Shown here piece after piece: positions 45,189 to 56,649 of a DNA stretch of 64,000 nt. Origin of the DNA: Pyrenopolyporus hunteri (Eukaryota; Ascomycota; Sordariomycetes; Xylariales; Hypoxylaceae); assembly GCA_902806595.1 (NCBI GenBank), contig CADCXC010000003.1, positions 1,426,001 to 1,490,000 of the forward strand, given 5' to 3'. Below the pieces are notes generated by a model, which did not search any database, was not told where the DNA came from, and was given only the letters and a program-made list of their open reading frames with translations. Within the stretch, counting starts at the first letter, position 1; every line of letters begins with the position of its first letter. The position numbers and the translations under genes are program-made.

Positions 45189-45739
45189 CTAGAACTCCTG
45201 CTCCTCCTGGAAGAACATGCCGAACGAGATGATAGTCCCGTAGATCAGCAGGCCTCCGATGATGCACATGATCATGGCCGGGACTCCGATTAGAGCCGCG
45301 TGTGCGAGGACCGCGGGGAGAGCTGTGGATGTGTTATGTTAGCATAGTCTTCTTCTTCCTAGGCAGAAAGATAGATAGGCATAGGCATATAATCCACAGA
45401 ACCACATCCCCATCAAACGGGCCCAATCAAGGGCCGTACGAACAGAGGGTTAGGAAAAGAAGAGGAAGAGAGGGAAATCTTACCAATCCCCATAACCACC
45501 AAGAAGCCGGTGCAGAAGCGGCCGAGGTCCAGGATGCCGTTGCTCGAGCTGTCGACGAAGTCCTCGGGGTTGGCGCAGCGGCCGGCGACCCAGTTGGGCA
45601 CTGGCGCCAGCACGTAGGTGGCGACGACGAGCAGCGGGTAGTACACCTTGTACAGCGCGCACGACAGGATCACCAGCAGGAAGCCGATGGCCAGCACGAA
45701 GGACAGCGCGATGATGGTCTTGAGCCCGGCGGTCGGCAT
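45189..45739 (-). CDS. VPS55: VPS55 family vacuolar sorting membrane protein
   Basis: A 129-aa protein from exons 45484-45739 and 45189-45322 with a 161-bp intron. Four hydrophobic segments are seen: LKTIIALSFVLAIGFLLVIL, YYPLLVVATYVLAPVPNWV, GRFCTGFLVVMGIALPAVLA (completed by splicing) and PAMIMCIIGGLLIYGTIISF. The conserved RCANPEDFVDSSSNGILDLG loop lies between the second and third. The end GMFFQEEQEF is also family-typical. The Vps55/Vps68 complex and its human relative (LEPROT) act at late endosomes in traffic to the vacuole. The unspliced frame would stop after a nonsense tail, which supports the intron. Confidence 0.94.
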
Positions 45740-46543
45740 GGTGGGCGAGCTTTCCTCCTTTTGCTTTTTCCTTTGCTTTACTTTTTCTTTTTTTCCTTTT
45801 CGTCCTTTTTTTATTCTATTTTCTTTTTGCAGGCGGCGGCGGTGGCGGAGGGTTGGGATGCGTCACGGCACGGTACGGGGATGCGATGGGGATTCGGGCG
45901 CTTGGAGAGGCGGGAAGCGCGGCGTGGGAGCACCCCTAGACTGTGTGTCGATATATACGATGGTTCTCGCTATGCGCTCGCTCGTGTACGCTGCTAAGTA
46001 CTAAGGGGAAGAGGCGGAGAGGGCGCGCCGCGTCGGGAGTCGTTAATCGTTCGGACTCGTGATAGTGTTGCAGGATGTTGTCGTCAGATTCAGGTATTGG
46101 CTTGGCTCGGCCTTGCCTATTGCTGCAGGTTAGTACCTAGTATTCCCGGCTTTGGGGGTTGGAGAAGCTTAAGCCACAGTTGAGGGCGTTGCTTGTCGAT
46201 TACATGGTGTTGACGTGTGGCTGAACTAGTTGTACTGAGCAGTCTTTGGTATGGATTACATAAGGGGAGTACCGGGGTAGTTTGTATACACCCCTGCATG
46301 GATTACCTAAGTCTCTAAAGCTAGTGCACCCGCGCTAAACCCAAAAAGAATGAACGACGAAGCTCTTGAGCTGCCTTGCGGTTACTGGACCTGAACCTCG
46401 TTCTGGGTGCAATTCAGGTAGCTCCAGCCTTGCATCTCCCACTCGAATATCCAACTTGCGAATACCCTCCCAACGCATATACCCCACGATCCCACTTCAC
46501 GCCCACGAGAACCAAAAGAACCTAAACTACACATACGGACATA
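45740..46543. promoter_or_regulatory. divergent promoter region, VPS55 / PRE5
   Basis: 804 bp between divergent start codons. A T-rich tract (45765-45830) lies just before VPS55 on its leader side. No TATA box was recognised. Confidence 0.45.
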
Positions 46544-47478
46544 ATGTTCAGAAACAACTACGACAACGATTCCGTCACATTGTGAGCTCAGAACCGCTAA
46601 GCAAACAATCCTTGTCAGTCCGTGCCTCTAATAACCAATTCCAGCTCTCCGCAAGGGAGAATATTCCAGGTTGAATATGCCGCCGAAGCCGTGAAGCAAG
46701 GTTCAGTAGTAGTGGGTTTGGTCAGCAAAACACACGCGGTTCTAGTCGCCATCAAGGTACGAAAGTTCTTTGGGAGGAATTTAGACTTATAGTCTCTGGA
46801 CGCTATCTACAGACGCTAATACCTACGAACCCGTAGCGAAATGCAGAGGAACTCTCATCCTACCAGAAGAAGCTGTTCGCCGTAGACGAACATGTCGGCC
46901 TCGCCATCGCAGGTCTAACGTCCGACGCCCGCGTCCTATCCAACTTCATGAAGCAGCAGTGCTTATCGCAGCGGCTGACCTACGCCCGCGCGATGCCCCT
47001 CGAGACGCTCGTCTCGCTCATCGGCGACAAGGCGCAACTCAACACCCAACACTACGGCAAGCGGCCCTACGGTGTCGGGTTACTAGTTGCCGGCATCGAC
47101 GAGACCGGCCCGCACTTGTTCGAGTTCCAGCCCTCGGGTATGACTCAGGAGATGCTCGCCTGCGCTATCGGCGCCCGCTCCCAGATGGCCCGTACCTACC
47201 TAGAGAAGAACCTGGACAAGTTCGCCGCCTGCGGCCGCGACGAGCTCGTCCGCCACGGCCTCCGCGCCTTGAAGGAGACCCTCGTCCAGGACCGGGAGCT
47301 CACCATCGAGAACACGAGCGTCGGCGTGGTGGGGCTGAAGGAGGCCGGCAAGAAGGGCCTTGAGTTCTTCAAGGTGCACGACGGCGCCGAGGTCAAGGAG
47401 TGGATTAACAGCGTTGCGGACGATACCGAGGCCGGCGGGGAGACGGCGGAGGGGGAAGGCATGCAGGTGGATGAGTAG
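46544..47478 (+). CDS. PRE5: 20S proteasome alpha subunit PRE5/PSMA1 type (alpha 6)
   Basis: A 263-aa protein from exons 46544-46581, 46645-46756 and 46837-47478. Splicing gives MFRNNYDNDSVTFSPQGRIF followed by QVEYAAEAVKQGSVVVGLVS and KTHAVLVAIKRNAEELSSYQ, the proteasome alpha signature of this subunit. GLTSDARVLSNFMKQQCL and GKRPYGVGLLVAGID follow. The tail is acidic (ADDTEAGGETAEGEG). Alpha subunits form the outer rings of the 20S core and gate substrate entry; they have no catalytic threonine, and none is seen. The first exon is only 38 nt. Introns have CTAAT branch sites. The gene converges on ELP5 with a 247-bp gap. Confidence 0.96.
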
Positions 47479-47725
47479 AAGACCCCAAAGAAAAAGAAAG
47501 AAGAGAAATTATTATCGTCGTCGTCATCACAATGCTGTTACGGTAAAAACCTAAATAATTGCATTTCACTCGGGCGTAAGGACTCGGTAGGTGCTCGTGT
47601 CGCAGCACCAGATATCTAGATGTATCAATAGACGACACCAAGCAAGTCACGAAGCAGAATCGAAAGAAACAAAACAAGAGCGCCGTGGAATCTTGGGGAC
47701 ACAGCTAAGTGCAGAAGAAGTGATG

Positions 47726-48863
47726 TCATATTTCGTCTTCCTCGTCGTCAAAGTCATCTTCCCGCCCCATCTCGTACAGAATCCGCCCACCCTCTCCTGC
47801 CCCGATGTCCGTCTGGGCGTCGAAGTACGGCAGCACTATGCCCTCCCTATCCCTACGCTGCTTTTCCGTCAAGCCGAGGTTAAACGTAGTCTCCATCTCC
47901 CCATTCTCTCCTCCGGCCCCACCACCGTCTTGGTCACCGTCGCTCGGATCCCTGAAATCCGGGTGCTCGGAGAGTAGATACAACCTCGACGTCTGGGCCT
48001 TTCCATCCCGCACCGTCCGCGGCACCAGGACAAACGTCTCGGCCACGGCGCGGCCGCTCCGCCGCCTCAGCTCCATCTCCAGCACCAGCCCCTCGCCATC
48101 TGCACCCCGCCTCTCCCCGCCCAGGCCGACCAGGACGCCCTCCCTCCCCTCGTTCAGCCCCCACTCGGGCTCCGGGAGGCTGCGGTTCCGCGCGCGCCGC
48201 CGCTCGACGGCCTGGTACAGGTTGGCGACGCGCAGGATGGCGGTGGCGAGGTGGCACAGCGTGGCGAGCGGGTGCGGCTCGTACTCGTTGACGGAGCCCG
48301 GCGGCGGCACCAGCGGCACGTCCGCGTGGTACACGCCCACCAGCGAGACGGCCGGCGTCACGAGGTCGGACAGGAACATGGCCAGCCCCGAGGGCGCGGA
48401 CGCGGCGACGCTGTTCAGGTTGTCGATCGCGACGAGCACCTTGTGCGCGTGCCCCGCCGTGCCCGACGGGTAGTGCGAGGTTATCTCGGCACGCAGGGCC
48501 TCGGGCGTCTTGCCCCACCCCCGAACGAATATGTCGACATCCGCGGGCTTGCGCAGCGCGGAGAAGGATATGAAGATTACTTTGCTCTTGGAGATCTACC
48601 AATTTATATGGTTAACTATATGGCTGACTATAATTCTCCGCTATGCCGTCTAGAAATCGAATACGACGCAACATGGGTGGTTCGGTGTGGCGGGGTGTAC
48701 CGACCTTGGCTCTGCTCAGCATTTCCCGCAGCACCGGCGCGCCGCTTTGCTCCAGGCTGTCGAGGATGAGGGTCAGAGGGCTCGCGCTGTCGCGCAGGTT
48801 GAGGAGCTTCTGCAGGAGGAGCAGCGCGTGCGAGCGTGCGTGGGACTGTGCGGACGACGGCAT
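47726..48863 (-). CDS. ELP5: Elongator complex protein 5
   Basis: A 342-aa protein from exons 48705-48863 and 47726-48595. The start MPSSAQSHARSH was chosen; an in-frame ATG at 48902 would add 13 residues. The RecA-like fold shows LLLLQKLLNLRDSASPLTLI and LDSLEQSGAPVLREMLSRAK, which splices to ISKSKVIFISFSALRKPADV. Then come VLVAIDNLNSV and the C-terminal NLGLTEKQRRDREGIVLPYF, the conserved tail of fungal Elp5 (Iki1), ending in an acidic run. With Elp4 and Elp6 it forms the hexameric subcomplex of Elongator, which modifies wobble uridine in tRNA. The intron (109 bp) has a weak donor, GTCGGT, but joins family text. Codons are strongly GC-rich. Confidence 0.9.
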
Positions 48864-49804
48864 GCTGTTGGTGTTTTGCGTTGTGCCCTGGATTGGGTAC
48901 AAAATTTATTATCTAAGGCTGCCAGGCATTCCGAGGTTAGAAATGTTCGTTATTAACGTCATCCAGGTAACTTTCAATGTTGAAGATGGATGAAGCGAAT
49001 TATTCAACCGTCAAAACCTTATCGATCAGTCTATCTACCTGTAGGTAGGTGCTCCAACTTATTACGTCGGCGTTGGGCAAGCACTACGCCAGTAGAGCTA
49101 GCCCCTCTAGCTTCTTCCCACAGCCCTAATTGAGGAGCCTAGACGGCGGCAACTGCCTATAACGAGCTCCACTAAATGCAAGTTACACACAGCAAGTCAG
49201 ATCGGCTCAGGGCAGATCTACGGTTACAGTGACAAGGGTCCCTCTCTTCACTCCTTCACCTCTTCATTCTCCATTCTCCTTCCACACTCTAAACCTTCTC
49301 CATCCAACTTTCTATATTGCCTAATATACTGGACAGCGCCCGGCGTCTAGATGCAATGCCACGCAATCATACCTTTTAGGTACCCTGCTTTCTTGTCCCA
49401 TTCCATTCCGAACCAGTGTAAGTCCGTCGACGTATAGTCGCAAAAGTAATGATGATCGAGCGGCCTGCTTCCGCCTCGGCTGCGACGTTCCGCTACTCCT
49501 AGCGCAATGAAGCAAATTGATACGCTCATCATGCGCTCGTCTAGACGAATTCCACGGCGCTCTATCTTCAATGGGTAGCATTAATATACAACCTACCGTC
49601 TTCTTTTCTTGGCTCAATATGTCTATAGTTCCCCGCCTTCTAGATGCTACCTCTTGTTCAGTTAAATTGGTACTGAGAGAGTAGAGAAGATGAGAGGTAC
49701 AAATAGATGACAATGCCCCTTTTATAGAGCCTGTCTATTCATTCTCTATCCTTATGTCTAACCTCGCACTTCACCGCTAAATCGGGTTCTGTCGCGCGTG
49801 CATC
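48864..49804. promoter_or_regulatory. divergent intergenic, ELP5 / aspartic protease
   Basis: 941 bp. A CTACCTGTAGGTAGGT motif lies near 49026-49041. A minus-strand frame at 49321-49713 and another at 49347-49571 match nothing I recognise. Confidence 0.45.
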
Positions 49805-51244
49805 ATGGCCGGATTTGTGGTACAAGCCCTGGCATGCTGCATGGCCCTCGGACTCGGGGCCGCTGCCCCCGTAGACCATATGCTGGAGACGCGGAGCTTT
49901 GCTGCCCAAGCCGGTCTAGCCATTACAGATAACTATCACACTCTGGAGAGGGTCTCGCGGAAACCAGGCCTCTCGCGTACTTTCGATGTCCTTCGACAGA
50001 TTCGGAAAAACAAGGTTATAATGAACGACGTTGACGAGGACCCGAACGACCCTGAAGGCGTTGACAACCTCAGGCCCGAGTTACACCAAATTGAGTACAT
50101 CATGCAGGTAGGCATCGGAGAAGAGGAGTATTACATGATTCCGGATACCGGCAGCAGCGACACTTGGGTCATTTCAGAGGGATTTAAATGTCTGGACCCT
50201 TATTACGGTGGAGAAGTAGGCCAGGAGCAGTGTGGCTTCGGCCCCCTATTCAAAGGAGATTTCCCCGACGGCAAGGTCGATAATCAAAACCTGAACATCT
50301 CATATCTAAGTGGTGATTACCTGAATGGGCCTATGGGATTTGCAAAGTAACTATCTCTCGATCGTCCGAACCAAGTCCATTATAAGCTAAGTTTTATTAA
50401 GTATCACCGTCGCTGGTGTTACTGTTCCGAAGCAGCAGTTTGCTCTCATAAACGTAGCCGCCTTCGGAGGCGATGGAGTGTCGAGTGGTATTCTCGGTCT
50501 TGGCCTGCGAGGGCTCACTGCGGCATTCATGGGCAATGACCGCCGCAACGACAGCATAGATAACTTAGTCAACTACTCTCCTCTCGTCGAGACCATGGGT
50601 GCCAGCGAGGTGGCCGATCCCATCCTTAGTTTCGCTATGTCGCGCGACCTTAACCGCTCATTCATTGCATTCGGTGGAGTACCACCCGTCAAGACGGGAG
50701 AGTATACGACAGTGCCGATCCAGAAGGTTAATATTAATTCCAAATATCACGCCTTAACTTATGTCTAACCGCTAGAGTCTAGGGAACCTTAGTCAACGGC
50801 AAGACAGACTACTTCTACTATGACATCCCTATAGACTCCATGGCCTGGAACAGCAGCACCATAAGCCAGACGGCAACAAACCTGCCGAACATGCTGGTAG
50901 ACTCAGGCACAACGATCAATCTATTCCCGCGCAACGTAGCAGCCGCTATCAACAATGCGTACGAACCCACGGGCCAGCAGGAGGACAGCATGGTCTGGAG
51001 CGTGCCCTGCGATGCGAAGCCGCCAACGCTGGACATCGTCATCGGCGGAAAGGCCATCCGCACCCACCCAAGCAGCATGATATTGCCCGAGACGGCGATC
51101 GAGGGCTCCAATCGCTGCTTGTCTGGTATTGGCGCCGGTCAGCCAGGCTCGTACATCCTCGGCGACACGTTCATGCAGGAGATCGTTGCTGTGTTCGACG
51201 TCTCGGAGAAAAAGGAGTTGAAGTTCGCCCAGCGGCTAGACTAA
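49805..51244 (+). CDS. secreted pepsin-like aspartic protease (A1)
   Basis: A 442-aa protein from exons 49805-50346, 50402-50726 and 50783-51244. The N-terminal MAGFVVQALACCMALGLGAA is a signal peptide followed by a pro-region rich in charged residues. The catalytic motifs are DTGSSD (D114) and DSGTTINLF (D329). GILGLGLRG and the C-terminal GSYILGDTFMQEIVAVFDVS are typical A1 landmarks. Splicing restores GPMGFA-NITVAGVTVPKQQF. The flap region around residue 150-170 is unusual (cysteine pair in KCLDPYYGGEVGQEQCGF). No GPI-type C-terminal hydrophobic tail is present, so a soluble secreted enzyme is likely. Substrate and role (nutrition or host interaction) cannot be read from the sequence. Confidence 0.92.
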
Positions 51245-53280
51245 GTTGGCGGATGTGGCCAATTTACCGGGTTAGAGGTTATGAGTATACGCCCAACCAA
51301 TACCTGCTTATCATATATACGGTATTTTGTATATTCCATCTATACCTACGTGTAATAATATAGGACAATGGTACAACTTTCATACTGCCACAGATAGTAG
51401 GCCCGTATATATAGGTAATTGCTCTATTGGCTACCTACCCTACTTAGGTATCTGAAGTAGTACGACCGTTTCAGATTGAGAACTACGGGCTCCCCCCTCT
51501 GACTACAACTATGACTCAAACTAGGAACGAGAAGAATTGTACCCCTTCTCTCTTCCTTATATGTATATATATATATTACTTGTCACCCACATTCAGGTTC
51601 TCTTTTATAGATACAATGATTCTAGTTGTGGATATGACTTACACAAGATAGAATTCTTCAGATTAGTGTGAACTATATAACCACCTCGACGTAGTCACGA
51701 GGAATGGACAGTTAGACAAGGATAGAATATGAAATTCCGGTATAGGAACAATGGAGCCATATAAATGATAGTTTGTTTACGTTATTCTAATATCATTTAA
51801 GTTCGGCAGCAAGGTTAAAAGAAGGTGCTCCACGCGATATAGGTAGGTAGCCAAGCTGCAACGTCGCGTAGTTCTATAGCTACCTACCTACCTATTCTAG
51901 TATTCACCTACGTACGTACCTGACTTAGACTTTTAGTTTTCAAGGCAAGATATCGTGAATGCACTTATCAACCCTCCTCTTGTTACTTCCAAGCACGACT
52001 CGAGAGTTCGCCTACTGCTTAAAAGTCTCAACTGAAGAGGTACTTGCCTTACGCGTTAGATCGCCAGCTAGGGGTTGAAGGATTGAGACAGGCACCTACC
52101 GAACATAACCCAACCACATTCCGTAGCGAAAATTATTTCGAGAAGTAACGATACAGGTGCTGACGCGTGTAAGAGAATCAAGGTCTAATTTTCACGTTAT
52201 ATACTATCTACATGTACCTCTTAAAGCCAACCACCTAACCAACTCTAACATTTCTGTGCTGTAAAATCTGTCAGAACGTAGGTGCGCCTGACCTAGAGCA
52301 GCAGCTATTGGTACCCGTTGCTATGGAAATGGCCAGCAAAGTTTCACCAGCACCTTCATGTATAGATCCTCTTGCCTACTATGCCTACGCAGCTCTTTCC
52401 CGATCTTTACTCCTTTCACACACCTACCTAGGTAGGTATATATATTCACACAATCTCGCTCTCTCAATCCTACTCTTGTCATTTCTGGTCCTAACAAGCG
52501 AATTGTTCCTCCATTTTCCACTTTCAACTGGCCCTCAACACAATGCTCAACCCCTTAAACCTGGGTCGGGAACAATCATACTTCTATAAAACAGCTTTCG
52601 GTAACCTTTCTTCAATCCAAATTTGCACTAGGTCTTTATGGCTTACTATTCGACTCTCATAAGAGCCCATGACTACCCCCCATGTGCTATCTCCTTTGGG
52701 GGGCTGTCTTGATATCAGTCCCTTGATATCAGCCCCTTGATATCAGCCCCTTGATACCTCAACGATAGCTCCCACGTCGTGTCCGGGGGACAATATTGGT
52801 AAGGTGAGCCAACGGGGGAAGAGGAATTCTCTAAATGTAAGAACCTTCTCCTTCAACCAATTCTTCTTACTTTAACCCATACTTACCTATGCTTCGATAG
52901 GACCATACAAGGTTATTATATTCAAACCTCAGGTCAACCTCTTTCCGCTGCTCCTTTATAACTATGAATCCTCCTACATAGATCAAAATTTCGATCAACA
53001 CCTCCTAGCCCCAGCTATGATCCTCCATTTACCCCTGCCATAAGACGTACGTCTCACGTTTACAACACTACACCTACCACATTTTGGTTTATACCAACGG
53101 AAAGTCACGCCACGCAGCCTACGCAACGCACCCGCGACATTCAAACCTCCCACGGAAGAGGTGCTGGAACCGCGTGTCTAGCCCCGCGCATCGACTTTCC
53201 CCTACCCCCACAATCGATAGGCGGAGGCGTCTAACTCTAGCGTCTTCTGCAAACCCCCGTTTATACCAGGTGTAGCATAC
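51245..53280. other. gene-poor tract after the aspartic protease
   Basis: About 2 kb without a supported gene. Dense GGTA/CCTACC motifs occur at about 51422-51450, 51840-51850, 51878-51913 and 52424-52440. A short tandem repeat at 52708-52757 is listed separately. Confidence 0.55.
52708..52757. repeat. 14-15 bp tandem repeat (CTTGATATCAGCCC)
   Basis: Three full copies and one partial copy of a CTTGATATCAGYCCC unit in head-to-tail order. Confidence 0.8.
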
Positions 53281-54400
53281 ATATGAAAAGATTCGGTGCC
53301 GAGTCTTGAAGTTGGAGGAGGGAGGGTTTTGAGAGGGTCTGGCGAAGACAAAAGGATTGAAAGGGAGAAAAAAATCCGGAGAACTCTCAAGTCCGAAGCC
53401 CTAGCTGAAACTCAGCAAGAGGAACATGCTTCCCTTGAAAATTCTACAGATCCGCAATTTGTCCCTAAAGAAACTGCGGATGTAATGGAGACGGATATAT
53501 CCGAACCTCCGTGGGTTGTGTTGGACCCTTTTTTGGAACTGAAATCAAATTTCGTTACCCGCTTGCGCCCATGTCTCGTCGACCGAAGAAGCTGAGGCAT
53601 TACTGAGTGGGCTACGGCCACTGTCGTTCGCGCTCGCTTTGGGAGATGCTCTAGCTGATCTTGCGGTGGACCGTCTAGCACGACTCTCAAGCTTGGGAAT
53701 AGGCCTGTAGAGAATGCTGCGAATACTCTGATACCACTTGAGCAAAATATGTTGGGGACGCTTAAGTTAATGGCGACCCCAAGTACCGTTTCTTGTCCGA
53801 AAGAAACGCAGATGTACCAACCCCCCGGGGCGTTGGGTTAGGGGGGTCGTTTGGCGGGTTGCGCATTGATTTATCACGAGAGACACAATCCCCAGTATAA
53901 CAAACCCCGTGGTCATCGACCCGAATATTAGCGAGCGAGCGATCCACCGAGTTCTCCAGAGCAACTACAGGGTTACAAAGCCGCGCCATGACGAGAGCAG
54001 GCTCAAGCTTATAGCAAGGCTATCGAATACCTAGGACCAGGTGAATCCGAATGATAGCCTCACAGTTGGCACAGCGGCGCAAATCGTCGCGCAAGCATTT
54101 CAACAGGAAATACAGTAAGGTAACCAGAACGTCACAGTAACGTTGAGCACTCCGTCCACAAATACAAGTTCACTAACAGTTGAGCAAGTTGGATTCTTCA
54201 ATCCCAAATACCCCGACCCGGGCTTTTCGGGCATGGGTGGAACTCCGAATCATTGTGTCAGGCTTATGATATTGTTCGAAACTGTCAGACGATCTTTGAA
54301 GAGAAAGCAGTCATCATGGAGGCTCAAGACGCCAAGTCGAGGCAAGATAAGCTTGAGAAACGCGTTACTCAACAGACTGGGGGTGGGTTAGCATTCTAAG
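53281..54400 (+). pseudogene. decayed retroelement gag-like sequence
   Basis: One frame (53296-53595) gives a charged, Glu/Lys-rich segment ending in PWVVLDPFLELKSNFVTRL. After a frame change near 53570 the next frame continues as STEEAEALLSGLRPLSFALA with a long Ala/Leu helix (LGDALADLAVDRLARL), then stops. Further on, the frame at 54143-54391 contains LTVEQVGFFNPKYPDPGFSG. The VGFFxP motif and the helix resemble gag-like proteins of fungal retroelements. No reverse transcriptase or LTR was found. It is read as a broken relic; the family is not assignable. Confidence 0.35.
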
Positions 54401-55064
54401 GGGGGGCGCTTCTTTGATTAAAGGACAAGTTCCCTACGCATATAATGGAGTACCACGGTTAGGGGAGCATAGATACAGTTAGATATAGGGCGGTAATTAG
54501 TGGAACAAGAAATATATTCGGCGTGATTTCAGGAGGCTCTGTCACTTGATGATATCCATGGTTGTGGAAATCGCATGGTGACTAGGTATATATAGGTACT
54601 TCGTCCAGCCTAAGAATACCCAAGCAAAGGCGACTGCTGATTCTCCGTCATATCTTGGAATCTACAGGTATGGTCTATCGTTCGTAGATAGTTCGTAGAC
54701 ACCTAGGTAGGTAGGTAGATACATAGGTAGTTACATAGGTAGTTGTACCCGCCGCGTCCCTTTATGGTTGGCTGAGGGTGAAGCCTACGATGCTTTGATT
54801 TAGGTACCTTTTAATCATACCATTTGATCCCGTTTATTTTGCGAGGTACCTTGTATACCTTTTCTTTTTTTTTTTTTCTGATTTCGCGCCGGGGACAAAG
54901 AAAATATTAGAAAATACCTGGGTACCTACTCAAGTATTGTACGGTACTAGGGCTAGTACCCAGAGTACATCCTCCACAAATGCCGTTACCATAGGCAAAG
55001 GGACCGACAGCGAGGTGCAGCAGAGAGCGGCGGCGCAATCAGCTGGAGTGATCTTTTTACTCTC
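54401..55064. other. intergenic with GGTA repeats
   Basis: No gene was seen. A CCTAGGTAGGTAGGTAG cluster with related ATAGGTAGTTACATAGGTAG copies spans about 54700-54745. A T-rich run lies near 54865. Confidence 0.55.
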
Positions 55065-55541
55065 TACCTGCCTATAAAAACCCCACTGCCTGCTCCGGCG
55101 TCTGCCTTTTTTTTTTTTTCTTCTCCCACATCCCAACCTCATTCACGGTTCTGTCGGCCACCCGCAAACTCGAACCCAACCCTCCCGCCTCTTCACGCAC
55201 ACTCTTTCCATCTTCGCTTCCATCTTGGCCTCTGTCCTCGCTTCTATCCTCGCTTCTACCTTCTCGTATATATTTATCTTTAACGAGTCGCGTCGCGTTT
55301 GGTCTCGCCAATATACAAACTTGGGTTCTATCTCTATTAACCCAACAATCCCACGCGTTCTCGCAACCCATCATCAACCATCATCAACCATAATCAACCA
55401 TCATTAACCTTCACCAATAACTATTATCAACTATCATTAACCATCATCATCCATCGTTTTCTTCACACCTGTTATCAAACAGTCATTGCTACTTCTCATC
55501 TTTCATAACGTACCTCAACCTACATAGGTACCTACATAACC
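55065..55541 (+). promoter_or_regulatory. TATA box and 460-nt ATG-free leader
   Basis: CTATAAAAA at 55072-55080 is a good TATA box. From there to 55541 not a single ATG occurs. The sequence is C/T-rich and then C/A-rich, with tandem ACCATCATCA-type units at about 55366-55450. This suggests a real long 5' leader feeding the ATG at 55542. Confidence 0.55.
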
Positions 55542-55652
55542 ATGGCCTTCAAGAAGCAGCCAACCCTATCCAACACTATCACGGCCGCTATTACCACGAA
55601 GCGTGTCGTGAAGGGGGTTATGGCGAGCGGTACCCCTGCGGTTCCTATCTAA
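55542..55652 (+). CDS. short ORF, 36 aa, unknown
   Basis: The first ATG after the long leader, in strong context (ACCATGG), opens a 36-codon frame starting MAFKKQPTLSNTITAA, with ITTKRVVKG in the middle and a Pro-rich end, and stopping at TAA (55650-55652). A consensus donor GTAAGT begins three bases after the stop (55656), so the transcript may have a 3' UTR intron. The peptide is basic and Thr/Ala-rich with one KR site and no signal peptide. I recognise no family. It may be a genuine micropeptide or the leader of a non-coding transcript. Confidence 0.4.
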   Translation: MAFKKQPTLSNTITAAITTKRVVKGVMASGTPAVPI

Positions 55653-56360
55653 CCCGTAAGTTTCTTTAATATCCCCCACCCATCCCAATACAAGAGGGAA
55701 AGAAGAAACTGTACTTAAAGCATAGGGCTGACTTAAGACGCTGTTAGTTCGCGAAACCTGCTGCTGTCGAGGTTGATCCCTCGGCGCGGGCTAGTGCGTC
55801 GATGTCCACTAATAGAAGCCTTGGACAGCGGTGTAATGAATGCACTGCATCTGGGCTGGTCCGGAGCAACGGCCGCCCAGAGCAGACTCGCATCTGTGGC
55901 TATCATTAACCAGGTCCACGTCCCTACTGTTGACGGACCCGTCTCTACTGACGTCGCCGGTAAGTAATTCCCCCACGGAAAGCATGCTATGCAGGCCACA
56001 GACCCAGATTGAGCTAACACAGAAGATAGCATCTCGTCGCAGCATCGATGATAACCCGAGATGATCAACACAGCAAACCTCCCCAACATGCAACATCATG
56101 TTGGCATATAGGTTGCTGCTGTAGTATTCATCTCTATGCAAGTGATTCCCGCAATGAATCGCTTCGCGGCTCAGGATTAGCTGGTACAAATCTCCAGTAT
56201 GTCCTGGCTCCTAATCCAAAGAGCAGGGGTTAGTGGGCCGAGCCAAAATGGGTTTACCCCTAGCAGGATAAACAACTTGGCCTAATATATATATACCTTA
56301 TATATATAAGAATGGCCAAGTTTCTCGCAGCAAAACTATGGCTTGACATTGATGTGATTT
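55653..56360. other. region downstream of the 36-aa ORF
   Basis: Contains the possible 3' UTR intron donor at 55656, a second consensus GTAAGT near 55960, and an AT-rich TATATATA stretch (about 56285-56310). Open frames are short and overlap in conflicting frames; none is supported. Confidence 0.45.
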
Positions 56361-56402
56361 GACTGTGATTCAAACACGGGTGAACTGTATGCGGCAATCT
56401 AC

Positions 56403-56419
56403 CCGGGGTTGAACCCCGG
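56403..56419 (-). repeat. T-arm-like hairpin CCGGGGTTGAACCCCGG
   Basis: On the minus strand GGTTCAACCCC matches the pol III B box closely and sits in a perfect 6-bp hairpin; TGGCTTGGAGG about 60 nt before it is an imperfect A box. The loop is one base pair off the normal tRNA T-arm and no acceptor stem closes, so this is at best a tRNA relic. Confidence 0.4.
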
Positions 56420-56649
56420 ACGACGATTGCGAGACTGGATGTCTGCTTTGTAGACCTCCAAGCCAACTGGAGGACAACAAAGGCATGGCAAACGTTGCAC
56501 ACGTTCGCCGTTTACACGGCTTCAGGGGAATCCGAGGGAGAGAGGAACCCCTAACGAAGAACAAACGCCGAGAGAAGGGAAAGCAAGCGGCCGATGGTTC
56601 GTTACTGAAAGATGACGTTGATGAAGAGTCTCACTGACAATTCCCGTAT

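Noticed and set aside
49321..49713. 130-codon minus-strand frame between ELP5 and the protease
   Set aside because: A competing frame overlaps it and neither resembles a known family.
56385..56475. tRNA gene on minus strand
   Set aside because: B-box hairpin is perfect but shifted by one base from a true T-arm, and no matching acceptor stem was found.
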